From Actinomycetes bacterium (lineage in GTDB: Bacteria > Actinomycetota > Acidimicrobiia > Acidimicrobiales > RAAP-2): a stretch of 14,523 nucleotides of DNA. This document shows, piece by piece, positions 14,509 to 14,523 of the stretch. Position numbers and translations under genes: made by a program. Numbering within the stretch: the stretch's first letter is position 1; each line of letters opens with the position of its first letter. The notes under the pieces were generated by a model. It was not told where the DNA came from, did not search any database, and saw only the letters and a program-made list of their open reading frames with translations. The stretch spans positions 1 through 14,523 of the forward strand of contig JAKCEC010000013.1 of assembly GCA_021841725.1 (NCBI GenBank). Reading direction: 5' to 3'.

Positions 14509-14523
14509 TGGCATGTTACGAGG

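Noticed and set aside
14038..14514. Minus-strand frame with MAEREGFEPSGPLSQAAF at its start
   Set aside because: It is the antisense translation of tRNA-Ser(GCU) and then of the Nudix gene; no independent coding evidence.

Overview
The window is high-GC DNA (well over 65% G+C by eye) with densely packed genes, an ECF sigma/zinc anti-sigma pair and many starts that look leaderless. This suggests an actinomycete (Actinomycetota). The acid-type secreted peptidase (S53) and the general gene style make an acidophilic Acidimicrobiia-like organism a reasonable guess, but no gene here proves the lineage. The window looks like ordinary chromosome: I see no transposase, integrase, phage gene, plasmid gene or CRISPR array.

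Layout. (1) 2-1030 (+): 3' part of an MFS exporter, cut by the window edge. (2) 941-1624 (-): an HD-domain diiron oxygenase of the PhnZ/TIGR03276 type whose 3' end runs antisense into the exporter. (3) 1753-3642 (-): ECF sigma factor, overlapping zf-HC2 anti-sigma factor, then a small secreted protein of the PF03640 repeat family, closed by a strong GC hairpin. (4) 3704-3791 (-): tRNA-Ser(UGA). (5) 3818-5638 (-): the translational GTPase TypA/BipA. (6) 5689-7280 (-): two overlapping genes of unknown function, both resembling PD-(D/E)XK (RecB-type) nucleases with lost catalytic residues. (7) 7325-7447 (+): a 40-residue single-pass membrane microprotein from a divergent promoter, meeting tail to tail a 78-residue coiled-coil protein (7444-7680, -). 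(8) 7690-12254 (-): a large secreted beta-propeller-like protein with a glycoside-hydrolase-like C-terminal domain, and upstream of it a secreted S53 (sedolisin/kumamolisin) peptidase. (9) 12328-13652 (-): a DUF4395 membrane protein and a TauE/SafE-type anion exporter. (10) 13739-14203 (+): a Nudix hydrolase, then tRNA-Ser(GCU) at 14387-14480 and a hairpin terminator.

How the parts fit. The secreted peptidase and secreted propeller/hydrolase protein lie in tandem, and the sequences just below their -10 elements are alike (TAGGCTG followed by CTCA), so they may form one extracellular degradation or cell-surface programme. The sigma/anti-sigma pair is a classical envelope-sensing switch with a secreted protein as its nearest candidate target. 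TauE/SafE plus the DUF4395 protein with two CxxC pairs suggests sulfur-compound handling.

The most general signal is start-site architecture. At eight genes a TANNNT hexamer sits 6-7 bases before the most likely start codon, as expected for leaderless transcripts. Clear Shine-Dalgarno sequences precede only two annotated genes and a possible nine-codon leader peptide in front of the peptidase. I do not see a clearly new multi-gene defence or mobile system. The best candidates for something undescribed are the degenerate nuclease pair, the propeller-hydrolase protein, the membrane microprotein and the peptidase leader peptide.
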